The position numbers were made by a program, and so were the translations under genes. DNA of 64,000 nt from Punctularia strigosozonata HHB-11173 SS5 (lineage: Eukaryota > Basidiomycota > Agaricomycetes > Corticiales > Punctulariaceae): the NCBI RefSeq assembly GCF_000264995.1, contig NW_006767436.1, positions 1,047,089-1,111,088 on the forward strand, in the 5' to 3' direction. The notes beneath the pieces are model-generated. The model ran no database searches. It was not told the origin of the DNA and was given only the letters and a program-made list of their open reading frames with translations. Below are positions 10,563-22,194 of this stretch, one piece after another (position 1 is the first letter of the stretch; each line of letters begins with the position of its first letter).

Positions 10563-13218
10563 TCAACATTGCCCCAGGAAGCTGTTGCGCGGGAATGTCT
10601 GGCCGAAGCCACCCGATTCCTGCGGACCCGTCCATGTCGTGAAGTTCGGGTTCGTATATGCGTCCAGGTACCTGAGCATACATGATCGTACCGGGTCCTT
10701 GCGCGATGAAAGCAATCGTTAACTTACTTGTTGATGTAAGTGGCAGTTGGGAAATCCGGCGGGTCGCAGCCAATGTTCCGCTGGCCCTTCGGTTGGTACA
10801 CCCGGATGTAATCGATGTACATATGTACCGGAAATGGAAGGTGGTCGAGATCAACTGTACCAAAGTTCGTCGACATGCCAAGGTTGGCGATGAGGTACTA
10901 GAGGGGGACGTCAATATGCATGCATGCAATGGATCGGGTTTAGAGTCGCACCATAGGCTCCTGGGGCACTGGACGGTCGGATATTTCAACCAGCGGGTCC
11001 GCACCCAAACCAGCGACGTTTAGAGTCCATGAAACTTTGTTGTCGCTTATCCAGGTAATGTACTGAAACACGCCTGTTTAGTCGAACAGAGACGCAATTT
11101 ACGATTCACGCACGGCATCGTCGAAGCCAGGAAGGTACTATACATTCTAGTCAGTATCACCGTGAATGCAATGTCGTATTATGACAAACCTCAAAACCGT
11201 ATATCGATGCGCACCCCTTCTCGTACTCGTAGCAATCTGGATCAGTCGCCGTGACCACGGAGGTGGCTTGTTGCGTTATACTCCCGATGAACGTATTCTG
11301 CTGGCTCGCAGTGGCGTTGATAATGACCTCATTGTCGGAGGTATTGAGCCATTTGTATCCATGGTTGAACGGCTGCGGATGCATTCTTAGTACATGACAA
11401 TCATCCCAAGGCTATCAATCAAGTACACGCCACCTACCGCCCACTGTGCCGATTGGGACACCTGCGCTACGAGCGGATTTCCCGTAATCTATGGCGTGTG
11501 CCCACATGTCATGAGTTGTTTTCAATACAAATGGAGTAATGATAACCCCACCTGTGCTTCGAATACATCTATTTCCGGGGCGGCCCTCCCAACGAAGGTC
11601 CCGTCGCTATGTTTGGGTCCCGGATGTAAATCCGCATCATCTGGGCATGTACACCTGGACAAACGTTGTCCGGGTAGGAATGACAGTACACCGCCGTGAC
11701 CTTGATCACCGTCAACGAGCGCTGCGGCAGGTTCACCGTTAAGCGTCTGGTTCGGGGCGGTACCAACATCGCAGGCATCATAGCTGTACGGCCACAGTCC
11801 GTCGGTCGTAGCACCGTATCCGGCTCGCCCGAGGTTGCCCATAGTCCACACAGCCGGCCAAAGGCCGACGATGTTATTGACTCCGGGTAGAATGACATTG
11901 GTCTCCACATAGCCACCTGTGAAGCAGAATTTGTTCCTGGATAACCGTGAGAATATGTACGCGAGGACCCCTTCAGGTAATCAACTTGCCATGTCTGAAC
12001 CATTCCTGAGGTGCGCGTGGTCAGAAGTCGCTATACTGAGAACGGGGTGGTAACACACCTCCCGTATACTGTCGCTCGTGCTCGGGGTGCGCCGACAATG
12101 TGATAATCATGTTTCCACCCGACGTGGAGATCGCTGATGGGTCATACCATTCGAAGTTGTTCGTAGGCTGAAAGGCACGGTGAGTGGGTCAAAGTCCGAG
12201 CAGTGTGCCAGCAGCGCTCACCCAGTACCATAAGTCGACAGCCTCCCTAAAGACGGAATCCGTGGATCAATGCGCAGCACTTGAAGGAAGCACAAACGAA
12301 CCAGTATGGGTCGTCTCCGGGATAGAATGTTCGCCCGTCGACATTGAACTCGTCCGAAAACACCAACTCCATTTCCGACCCATCTCTCCATGACGGTTTT
12401 GTGTACGCTGATTGGGGAGTGTCGGCATCAATTAGTCCGAAGCTGTGAGGAAATGCGGGTATCTTCGTGTGTCACGTTAGTAACAGATTCTCGTCCTGTA
12501 TACACAGTAGTACCTGTCCGCTGGCGTTGATACCGCCGATGTTGTAGCCTTGACCTATCTGCCAGCGCTTACCCGAAAGATGGACTGCCAAAGGTAATCC
12601 CGCACTAAAGGCCTATGAACTGTGGAGTGACGCCGAGTACAAGCGAAGACGTACAATAGGCCGATGACGATCACAATGAGCAGAATCAGACAACCAAGGT
12701 TCGAGAGGCCTCGTGAAGTCATGAACTCGCTGTCGCGATATATCTTCCTATACGCCTCCTTCTCGTCCGGTTGATGTAACTGGTCGTCATCTTCCGCTAC
12801 ATCAGGCGTTATTTGGGAGCCCCATAATCGTGGATCAGGCGCAAGAGAGAACTGAGGACAACGTGAGCGTGAGAGAGGCGAGGGCGGATAAGGGGGAGCA
12901 GACTTTGTCAATTACGGACGATACGCGAGGACCGTACGGCGTATCGCTGTAGATAGACGATACCCGGTGCGTGAAGGACGCGAACGGGTCTACAAGCTTT
13001 TCCTTCTCCTGAGAGAGATCTGTTGAGTTACGGGCAAAGATGTCATGCGACCTCCGTACGTTGAGGCTGCTCGAGCTGCTGGTGCGGGGCGGGCGTGCAA
13101 AAGGTGCGGTGGGAAGGACGAGCGAACTGCCTGCAGGGTCGTCGTGGTGGAGCACGTCGTTGCTGGTAGCGGGTGACTCGATCTCGTCGCTGCCTCGGGC
13201 GGCGTTGACGGCGGCCAT
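10563..13218 (-). CDS. KRE6: KRE6/SKN1-type beta-glucan synthesis protein (GH16 family)
   Basis: Members of this family are type II membrane proteins of the secretory path needed for beta-1,6-glucan in the fungal wall. The N-terminal cytosolic part from the ATG at 13218 is Ser/Pro-rich. It is followed by DPRLWGSQITPDVAEDDDQL and a membrane segment (LGCLILLIVIVIGLL). The GH16-like domain shows LPGVNNIVGLWPAVWTMGN, GYGATTDGLWPYSYDACDVG, LPGQRLSRCTC, and the catalytic-type signature EIDVFE in APEIDVFEAQVG. The C-terminus reads YLDAYTNPNFTTWTG and ends in FLGQC with TGA at 10563..10565, as I expect for this family. Several introns split it. Both acidic residues of EIDVFE are kept. Confidence 0.88.
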
Positions 13219-14731
13219 GAGAGTGGAGAGGAAGAGCGTCCGACGCAGCTGCGCCTGGCAGGGAATTGGGCAACAGTGCGGGAAACGCGAATTGCCATCG
13301 AGCCAGAGACCGCGCTTTCCACGTGGCCCGAAATAGTGAAATGACGCACTTATTAGTCCCTGGCGACTCAATGTGCTTCCGGCACGTCCCTTATCGTTCA
13401 CGCGCCCCGTCGCCCACTGCGGTCCCCACACTCCCCGCATAAACCTCCCTCGACGATGCAATCCGGGAGTCCCTTCATTCAGCACGTCCAGAGGAACCGC
13501 AGACGTGCCGCCAAACACGAATCCACCCAACTCTATCCTCATAACATCCTCCCGCGGGAATCTGTTGGGAGCGCATGGGCCTAGCCCTTCGCGCATGATC
13601 TTCATCAGAAAGCCAGCGACCATCGGTGCCGTCCAGCGGGCACGGTCACATCTGCGCCGCTTTTCACCGCGATCTTGTTTCAGTATCATTATTGTCATTT
13701 TCCAAGATGATACCGCTTGGCGCTCAGCGTTGACCTTGGAAGGTGACGGTATGTTGATGCCTGTCCGTGGCTTCATGCTGTATAATGCACCAGGTATTCG
13801 GTTATAACATGCGATTTATAGCAGCGAAAGAAGCCTGTACCTGTCCAGGCGCCGTCTTTGCGGCTCTTTGCGGAGACAGCTCGCTCTGCGGCCTTCTGTT
13901 TCAGGTCCGGGCTAACCTTTTTAATGAAGTTCTCCGTGTCAATGACCGGAGTGATCAGGGAGTGATCATCAATCCGTCACGGTAGTTGAAGCGCCTGAAA
14001 CATTCAAACATCCCAGTACGGCCGGTCCTGGCCGTCAGTCGCGCACCCTACTTTCCGTGGATTTACGGCTTTTCCAGTAATAGTGATCGAATGTCCAGGC
14101 CGGATGTTACGGCAAGCTATATACTGAAGGCAATGCGACTCCATTAAGCCAGAGTAAGGCATTCGGATAGGCGCCGGAACGATAACGGTGCATTGAATCT
14201 GACCTCCGGAAATCCACTATCTTAGGGCATATCCTATCGCGTATAGGTAACTGTCCCTCTACATGTAAGTTACGTGTTATCTTCAGCTGTAGTCTGCGCC
14301 CGCGTGCATTGGTCCGGATCTATTGCAATGAATATTCGGCTAGCCGTGTCCTAATGTACCGAAAAGATGCACTCTCAGCAAATGTTCTGTTGAGTGGAGA
14401 TCGAAGGTAGGTCGCCCGAGCATATGTTTCGTATGCTTAGCGCTCAACAAATGCTCGACGCAACCAATGCAGCTCGTGGCAGCCTCGGGTACAGTACCGA
14501 CAGACATCGCCGCCAGACGTCCTCGAAATGCCCGATGTAAAAGCGCTATCAGATAAGATTGATGGCTCATCACCTGACTTGCTCCAGCGCATCACTGGCC
14601 GTCGGCGGTGCCAAAACACCTTCACCTTCGTTCTTCGTCCTCAGGCAGCGCCTGTTCCTCTGTCCAACGCCCTATAGAGTTGTTCTGAGACCCTCGGCAA
14701 ACTCTTCTCTGCAGCAGGTCGAGTCAGCGCC
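13219..14731. other. 1.5 kb region without a supported gene
   Basis: This lies between the divergent KRE6-like (minus) and dehydrogenase (plus) genes. An open frame extends upstream of the KRE6 start to 13776, but it is Arg/Pro-rich and looks like non-coding sequence read through. There are short unremarkable ORFs near 14340..14625. Both promoters should be here. I see no repeat or RNA gene. Confidence 0.45.
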
Positions 14732-16290
14732 ATGGAAGCCCGCGAACAACCCATGGAACCCTACCCCCTTTGGGACGACTTCAATATTGACATCGTCGTC
14801 AAAGTATTTGCGCATACCGCACTCAGTAAGGTTATGACATAATGGAGACAAGACGGAGACAGCTGACACTTCTATAGGCCCGTTCTTTGTATTCTTCATC
14901 CCCGTGTTCTACTTCTTCCAGGGTTTCAGACTCGAAGCGCCCCGCGTGTGGATGCCTGCGGCGTATTGCGTCGCGTTATCGCTTTTCTGTAAGTGGTGAT
15001 CTGCTCTCGCCGGCCGCACCCCTCACCTATCACATAAGGGTTCCTTAAGTGGTATTCTCGCCTCTACCGTAACCAAGGTAGCTTGCTCTTCGGCCCTGCT
15101 CCGCTCGACTGGGGTGAGCAGATCATCGTGGTGACGGGAGGTATGCACAGCCGCCATTATGTCCGCGGAATACATCTCAAACGGGTAAACAAGGTTCCTC
15201 CGGCGTTGGCGAGCTTGTGGCGAACACTCTCGCCGTTCGCAACGTCACCGTGGTTGTGTTGGACGTCAAGCCCATTGTGACTGAGAATTGTAAAGGCCCT
15301 CTCGTCACTCGCATGATTGACCCTCACACGGAAACTTAGACAACATCGTGTACTACAAGTGCGATGTATCGAAATGGGAAGAGGTGGAAGCTGTTCACAA
15401 GCAGATTGTCGAGGAGGTACGTTGAATCAGGCATACGGTGCTCTGTGCAACGACTGACGGGTGCCGTCAGCTCGGCCATCCTACAATCTTGATCAATAAT
15501 GCGGGAGTTGTCCAGGGCAAGCTCATCTTGGACCTTACACCTGAGGATGTTAAGCAGTGCGTCCTCGTCCTCGCTCCCCAATATTGTATCGGCGCTGAGC
15601 CTCACGTAGGACTTTTGAGGTCAACACCATCGCTCACTTCAACACTTTGAGAGCATTCTTGCCGAACATGATCAAGGAGAAGACCGGTCACATTGTACGT
15701 CCTGTTTCCCCTTGTGTTCCTGCCATATAATCTGAGACACCGCGGAATCCAGATCACCATGTCCTCCGTCCTCGGCCTCGCTGGTGCCGCACAAGTCTCG
15801 GATTACGCAGCGTCGAAGGCAGCCCTCATTGCACTGAACGACTCCCTCCGTTACGAACTCGACAAGCACTACGCTGCTCCCGGCGTTCGGACCACTCTCT
15901 TCGTCCCCGGTCACATCCTGACCCCGATGTTCTCGCGGGCGAACTATCCGTCGGGAAGGCTATATCAGTTCTTCTTCCCTTCGTTGCATCCGGTCGAGGT
16001 CGCCAAGGCTGTCATACGCGCCATTGACGATCAGCACTCTCAAACCGTCTACATGCCGTTCTTCGCAAATTTCGCGCCGTTCTTGCGCTCGTTACCGAGC
16101 TTCTTGCGCGACTTTGCGCAATGGGTACGTACAAATTGCGAATCGTAGTCTATGATTCTGATAGCGTCCCCAGGTAACGCATGCGGACTACACCATGAAG
16201 GGCTTCGAGAAGGTTTCTGGGCGACGAGCTGATGAGCAGTTAACACCATCATCACCTACTGAGAAGTCGCTTGATTCTAAGGAGAAGTAG
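14732..16290 (+). CDS. Membrane-associated short-chain dehydrogenase/reductase (retinol or 17-beta-hydroxysteroid dehydrogenase type)
   Basis: An NAD(P)-dependent SDR, like the ER or lipid-droplet 17-beta-HSD11/DHRS group. The ATG at 14732 begins MEAREQPMEPYPLWDDFNID. Two hydrophobic segments follow (PFFVFFIPVFYFFQGF and the part around VALSLFWFLKWY). After splicing, the cofactor motif reads VVTGGSSGVG (TGxxxGxG), then NNAG in TILINNAGVVQG. The catalytic Ser is in TMSSVLG and the Tyr/Lys pair in SDYAASKAA. The tail ends in SLDSKEK with TAG at 16288. About eight short introns are consistent, for example CA|G at the GTGCGT...ACGTAG intron near 15560..15609. It looks intact. Its 3' half is repeated exactly at 17067..17642. 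The substrate is unknown. Confidence 0.88.
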
Positions 16291-16611
16291 AAGATTAAAT
16301 CTTAGGCTGCTGGCAGTACTAATCTATCGGGATTTATGAAGACTTTCATTTGGGATTAAGTGTGATGAAAGACTTCGCCTTGATATTGGTAGTACAAGAA
16401 CTTTCGATAAGACAAGGACGAGATCCTATCGTACAAAAATTGTTTATGGATGGATGACCTTCGCGAGGTCTTCGATCAGCGTTTGCATGCGTCTTGCTTC
16501 AATCTGCGCCAAAGTCGAGTTCCTGTCGATGGTGATCGCCTCCGTCAGAGCAGGCAACGTCGTCGCACCGTAACCCAACCACTTTCCAGGCGCGACACCC
16601 AGATGTCTATA
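15715..16611. repeat. Left copy of an 897-bp exact direct duplication
   Basis: Bases 15715..16611 reappear at 17067..17963 with a constant offset of 1352 and no difference that I can see. The copy starts inside an intron of the dehydrogenase and runs to the last base before the N gap. It includes the end of the minus-strand M28B peptidase exon. Confidence 0.93.
16444..16611 (-). pseudogene. Detached last exon of the M28B peptidase (copy 2)
   Basis: On the minus strand this reads the same C-terminal exon as 17796..17963, with [18 protein letters not shown] and the end DLAKVIHP. It is cut off from the rest of the gene by the gap. It is part of the 897-bp duplication and most likely an assembly duplicate rather than a separate gene. 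Confidence 0.8.
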
Positions 16612-16914
16612 NNNNNNNNNNNNNNNNNNNNNNNNNNNNNNNNNNNNNNNNNNNNNNNNNNNNNNNNNNNNNNNNNNNNNNNNNNNNNNNNNNNNNNNNN
16701 NNNNNNNNNNNNNNNNNNNNNNNNNNNNNNNNNNNNNNNNNNNNNNNNNNNNNNNNNNNNNNNNNNNNNNNNNNNNNNNNNNNNNNNNNNNNNNNNNNNN
16801 NNNNNNNNNNNNNNNNNNNNNNNNNNNNNNNNNNNNNNNNNNNNNNNNNNNNNNNNNNNNNNNNNNNNNNNNNNNNNNNNNNNNNNNNNNNNNNNNNNNN
16901 NNNNNNNNNNNNNN
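16612..16914. other. Assembly gap (303 N)
   Basis: A run of N joins two contigs. The sequence on the left repeats inside the sequence on the right, so the gap size and the join are suspect. Confidence 1.
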
Positions 16915-17066
16915 AATCAAGGCGCTCTCCATATACGCGCCAAACCTAGAATACATCGAGTTTGACCAGGTTCAGCCGTCGCATCCTGACCACATGGCCG
17001 AGCTGAAGGTCTTCCTCCCTCGCATGAATACGTTGTCGATCGTTTATTCCAACGTCGACGGCGCAT
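16915..17066 (+). pseudogene. Leucine-rich fragment fused to the dehydrogenase copy
   Basis: An open frame gives IKALSIYAPNLEYIEF...MAELKVFLPRMNTLSIVYSNVDG. The spacing of Leu and Pro resembles the leucine-rich part of mushroom F-box proteins, but this is a weak resemblance from 50 residues. It has no start, lies directly after the gap, and runs without a break into the middle of a dehydrogenase intron at 17067. It is foreign to both neighbours and marks a chimeric join. Confidence 0.4.
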
Positions 17067-17642
17067 TGTTCCTGCCATATAATCTGAGACACCGCGGAAT
17101 CCAGATCACCATGTCCTCCGTCCTCGGCCTCGCTGGTGCCGCACAAGTCTCGGATTACGCAGCGTCGAAGGCAGCCCTCATTGCACTGAACGACTCCCTC
17201 CGTTACGAACTCGACAAGCACTACGCTGCTCCCGGCGTTCGGACCACTCTCTTCGTCCCCGGTCACATCCTGACCCCGATGTTCTCGCGGGCGAACTATC
17301 CGTCGGGAAGGCTATATCAGTTCTTCTTCCCTTCGTTGCATCCGGTCGAGGTCGCCAAGGCTGTCATACGCGCCATTGACGATCAGCACTCTCAAACCGT
17401 CTACATGCCGTTCTTCGCAAATTTCGCGCCGTTCTTGCGCTCGTTACCGAGCTTCTTGCGCGACTTTGCGCAATGGGTACGTACAAATTGCGAATCGTAG
17501 TCTATGATTCTGATAGCGTCCCCAGGTAACGCATGCGGACTACACCATGAAGGGCTTCGAGAAGGTTTCTGGGCGACGAGCTGATGAGCAGTTAACACCA
17601 TCATCACCTACTGAGAAGTCGCTTGATTCTAAGGAGAAGTAG
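17067..17642 (+). pseudogene. 3' half of the short-chain dehydrogenase (second copy)
   Basis: Identical to 15715..16290: it starts within the intron, then has the TMSSVLG serine, the YAASK active site and the C-terminus to TAG at 17640. It lacks the nucleotide-binding half, so it cannot be a working enzyme as assembled. Confidence 0.85.
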
Positions 17643-17963
17643 AAGATTAAATCTTAGGCTGCTGGCAGTACTAATCTATCGGGATTTATGAAGACTTTCA
17701 TTTGGGATTAAGTGTGATGAAAGACTTCGCCTTGATATTGGTAGTACAAGAACTTTCGATAAGACAAGGACGAGATCCTATCGTACAAAAATTGTTTATG
17801 GATGGATGACCTTCGCGAGGTCTTCGATCAGCGTTTGCATGCGTCTTGCTTCAATCTGCGCCAAAGTCGAGTTCCTGTCGATGGTGATCGCCTCCGTCAG
17901 AGCAGGCAACGTCGTCGCACCGTAACCCAACCACTTTCCAGGCGCGACACCCAGATGTCTATA
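17067..17963. repeat. Right copy of the 897-bp exact direct duplication
   Basis: See the left copy at 15715..16611. Here the duplicated bases continue past 17963 into the intact M28B peptidase gene, so this copy has the correct right-hand context. The left copy has the correct left-hand context. Confidence 0.93.
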
Positions 17964-20900
17964 CCTGTACGTAGTCGTCACTGTATCATCTGGCGCGCAA
18001 GGGAGACGAAGTACTTACCACTCCCGATCCTTGATGCCGTCCGAGGAGATGAGACCTCTCTCGAAAGCAGCCAGCTTGGCGTTCGCTCTCTTGACCCTCT
18101 TAGCTGCCTGTCTGAGCTCGCGTTCGATCCTCTTGTCGTGCTTCCCAGGCTTGTGAATATTGGTCTGACAAGTACCTTCACCAGCCTCCTTCCAGATCCA
18201 TGAAGGGACGAAGTTGGTAATGTCCAACTCCGCGTCCTGCTTGCCGCGCCGATGGCATGGCTTCGCGTGGAACGATTAAGCGAACAGCTGCCAGGAAACT
18301 CGCTACGATCGCACCTTTCCGAGCTTGCGTCTGACTTTGCAAATGGCCTTGCGCAGCTTTCTCCGGAGGCGCCACTTGGAGTGCCTTCTCCTCCATTTCT
18401 TGAGTGCCTTCAACAGGTGCCATTTAGCATGTACCTTCTCCTTGTCCAGCTTTGCGCTTGAAAGCTGCAGCTCCTCGATAGATTGGCGCAAAGGCGCGAA
18501 GTCCACCTCCAAAGAAACAGTAGAGGCAATGGACTCGACCTTTGCCAGGTAACTGCTGAGTTCCAAAGCATAGTGCGTAGTGTTCAACGGCAAGACTATA
18601 GAGTCTGATAAGGACAACGTCTGAAGGCCAAAGAACTTGGCAACGGCGGTCTAGACGGCATATTCAGCATGGTGGTAGGCATTGCGACTGGTTGCTTACG
18701 TGTCTGAAGAATCCTGGATCCGCGTATATCTCTTGCCATCTCACGGAGTCGTACACCGAGTGGTAGTGGTAGACAGGATCTTGCAAGGTCGCGCCAAATC
18801 CACCATTGCTGCTTGCAATCTATGGGGACCCAACGTCAGGATGTGGACACTAGATCTTCGGGTAGTAGACAAACCCCGATTCTTTGGAGGAAAACGGTGA
18901 AGTCGGAGCCGCTTCCGAGGGGACCAACGCCAACGCTGTCAGTAGCCGCGGCATGCTGCATTTCGAACATGTCGATGACCTCCTGGCCAACATCTGATGT
19001 CGAGCTAGCGTTGCCATACAATGTACCGTGATCATTCCGTGCATCCCACAATGATTTGTTCTCCTTCGTGGGGTGAGGTACCTTTTCGGCGGCCTGGCGC
19101 ACCATATGAGCCAGAGATGGCGAGGCGCTGGCCCGAAAGCGAGATCCGGACACGGAACCATCTTCGCTCACTGTTAATTATGAACCCACTCGCGTAATTA
19201 CTCTGAACACTGACCGAGATTCAAGTAGGACACAACGTGCTTGTCAATCCAGTCTGGACGAGGGTTAGTCAGTGAGAAACTCGTGAACCGTGTGCAATAT
19301 ATGCACCTGCGAAGTCTTCTCCCCATTCTGCGAGCAAGAATCGATTTCAGTAAGCGGAAATGCAAATGAGAATAAACGGCGCGCACCGGTACTTCCGATC
19401 AGGCCATACTACAGTTGAATATTGGTCATATATCATGGATGCTATGAGCTGGTATATTTACCTCTTCGGCATCCCAGCTAGCGATCACAATCGTGCGAAG
19501 TGGCCTCCATCCAGCCTTAAGTAGAACACCGAAACCACGAAGCACCTCGTGCACTGAAGCAGTTCCCGAAGACGGATCCGCAGCCCCCATGACCTGAGTA
19601 AGTGGTAGGTGATTGGTACAACACATAGTGTTGCTTCAACTCACCCAAGCTGTTGATTCATGCAGTAAGAAAACGGGATCAAGGAGGCCGGAAGGTTCAC
19701 TCACCATCACGATGGTTCCCAATGACGACTACTTCATCCCTGATATGGCCGGGGATCACGCCCATGGTATTCCAGATCTTGATGACCCTCTCATCGACTA
19801 TAGAGAAAGCAACATAAGGCCGAGGAACGTAGAAAAGGCAATGAACGCCCACCATGATTAACCAACTTGATGGTACGGTTGGCACCACCCGCCTCGATCT
19901 CTCGAAGGAGAAATTGAGCGTTGGCCCAGCTGATTGGGAGACTAGGTATGGTTGGGATGTTGTCGCCATTTGTACGGGTCGAGTTTTGGTATGCCGGGTA
20001 TCTGATGTATTTGTAAGACATTGCGCAGACGATTTGCATAGGAAGCCGCATACCCCGGAGTAGTGGGGTCTCCTGGGTAGACCGAGAGGTACTGAACGGA
20101 TCCTCTTTGCACGGATGTCGGGTTCCTGGCAGGTCCATTCGGATACGGTGTATAGCCGTTCTTCTCGGTAACGGTCCCGTCATCGTTGACGTCGCTGTAA
20201 ATCAAAACGCCAGCAGCACCACGATCTTCGGCACCCTTGACCTTCAAACCGCGGAAGATGCCTCCGTATCTCGTAATCACGACCTTCCCTGTGAAGTTGA
20301 CCCCTTCGGCCTCCAACCTATCGTACTCCTCTTTGGTACCGTAACCTGCGTACACGAGTTGCCCTATCGCGGTGCCGTTGCCGCTGAGACCATGAAATGC
20401 GGGCACGCTGGTAACGTGCTCCCCGGCCTCGGGATCAGTGAAGTCGGCAACTTCCTCGACATTGGCGGACCAAACAGCCTCTCCGTCATCTCCGAGGATA
20501 TCCAAGGAACGATCCATTGGGGTGTTCATGACCTGTACGGATGTCAGACTCGGTCACAAGTCCGAATATACATCACATACCGGGTAGTATGTGTCGATCC
20601 AAGCTCGGGGAGCGTCGCCGAAGGATTCTGTCGTGATGGACAAAGTAGCATCGCGCGATTCCGGAGATCCCGCCTCCAAAAGAGGCGCTTCGCCCGGTAA
20701 GAAGCCTGCGGGCGGGAGAGCACCGAGTTCCTTCTCCAACACAGTATAGAACAGCTTGGCCGTGGTCAGATCGCCATCGGTTCCGGCCATATGCGGCTTG
20801 GAAGCAAACAATCGCGAAGCAAGGATTGCACTCTGTTCATTCGGCACTCCACTAGAAATTATTGTATCAACAACAGGTGTGCGGTCATACACATGACAGT

Positions 20901-21242
20901 GACTTACAGGAAGACCTTCTCGATCTGCTCATGGGACAACCACCTGCCCGACCTATGTGGATGAGCAGCAGATTCGGACCATTTGTCGTCCTGAGAAGCC
21001 CATGACCGGGCATGTAGGCCACGGAGGGAGACTGTCCAGAGCGAGTATATGAGGGCAATACCACATGCTGCAAGCAGTCGCTTCTGGGACGTTGTTCGGC
21101 CGGTTTTCGGAGCGACGGTGCATGCTTCGACGTCGTGAACCTCAAGCTTTGCAGGAGCAACGCCGTGCTCTGCCTCGGGCGCCGTAAGGGGCACCCGGGA
21201 ATGCTCGTTGAAACCCATGGCGGCGATGGGGGGAAGAGCCAA
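17796..21242 (-). CDS. M28B zinc metallopeptidase, glutamate carboxypeptidase II type (copy 2)
   Basis: Paralogue of the gene at 5083..8429. The start at 21242 (or the Met eight codons on) gives a longer cytosolic tail of about 60 residues before the membrane segment [14 protein letters not shown]. The first exon ends EQIEKVFL, matching DAEKLFL in copy 1. The PA domain has [34 protein letters not shown] and [12 protein letters not shown]. The peptidase domain has [41 protein letters not shown] and [18 protein letters not shown], and near 18750 YHYHSVYD. The helical dimerisation domain follows. The last exon, with [18 protein letters not shown], ends at the stop at 17796. All zinc ligands that I can place are present, so it should be active. 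Confidence 0.88.
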
Positions 21243-21435
21243 GGTGTGTGAAGGGTTTATTTATACCTGTGCCATTGCGAGGCTTGCTCCAAGAATGGGC
21301 ACAAGTCGGCCATGAGATGCTCATGGCGGAGGCCGGTCATCGCCACCCACGTTCGCCGATGCACCGTGGTCAACCGTCACACCATGACGCACTGCATCGT
21401 CCGACCCGGGAGTCAGCTGGTTGCAGACGACCAAC

Positions 21436-22194
21436 ATGCTCGTACCATCCGTCCTTAGGCCGTCGGCGCGTTGGGCAACGCCTGCCCTCGTCGCATACCG
21501 TTCTTTGTCCACCACGGCGACACGCCAAGCGCCGCTCACTATTAAGAAAGAGTTGGTGCGCGAAGAACAGTCTATCTCGAGACCTACGTCGCGCTTATCG
21601 TGGTTGAACGCCTTCAGTACACCGCGAAAGCTACTGCTACGGGCGCAGGAAGGAACGGCACTGTCAAGTCAGAAGACAATGGCGAGGCTCCTCTCTCATT
21701 GAAGCTCTCTACTCCGAAACCCATGGGTGGTCAGGGTGACGGTCAGAATCCCGAGCAGTTGTTTGCCATGGGATACGCTTGTAAGCACCTGCGCAGACAT
21801 GTGGAGTGTAATCTGATGTCTGGCGTGAAAGCGTGCTTCCTCGGCGCTCTTCAGCTCACGGCCAAGAACGCTGGTAGGCATTGATTTGACCCGCGCGCGA
21901 CCACGAATGCAGACCCTGACCCTTCTTGGTACAGGCAAGGCCGACATAGCGGCTAATGCAAAGATCCATACCAGCGTCTCCATTGGACCTCCCGAGCAAC
22001 CGCCGTTGCCCGGCTTCGGCCTGCGAGTGACAATCGAGGTCGAGGGCGTCGATGACGACAAAATCATTGGCGATACTCACGAGGTGCTTTTCATTCGAAC
22101 GTCTGATTGTTTGCCCAACTGACGCATTTTCCAGTTCTGCCCGTACAGTCGGTTGATTAAGCATGGTGCTCAGGTGACGGTGAAGAAAATCTGA
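21436..22194 (+). CDS. OsmC/Ohr-type organic hydroperoxide reductase, probably mitochondrial
   Basis: Ohr proteins reduce organic and fatty acid hydroperoxides with two cysteines. The ATG at 21436 begins an Arg/Ser-rich, acid-poor N-terminus (RPSARWATPALVAYRSLST), which fits a mitochondrial targeting peptide. After four short introns the mature part reads YTAKATATGAGRNGTVKSED, PKPMGGQGDGQNPEQLFAMG, then the first active cysteine in YASCFLGALQ and the second in EFCPYSRLIKHG. It ends in VTVKKI with TGA at 22192. The length fits the family plus a presequence. The first intron uses a GTGCGC donor near 21556 and a TTCAG acceptor near 21621. It is divergent from the M28B gene, 190 bp away. Confidence 0.9.

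Noticed and set aside
13219-13776. N-terminal extension of the KRE6-like protein
   Set aside because: Arg/Pro-rich open frame with no family features; the ATG at 13218 gives a normal N-terminus.
16444-16965. Long ORFs spanning the N run on both strands
   Set aside because: They are open only because N codons carry no stops.
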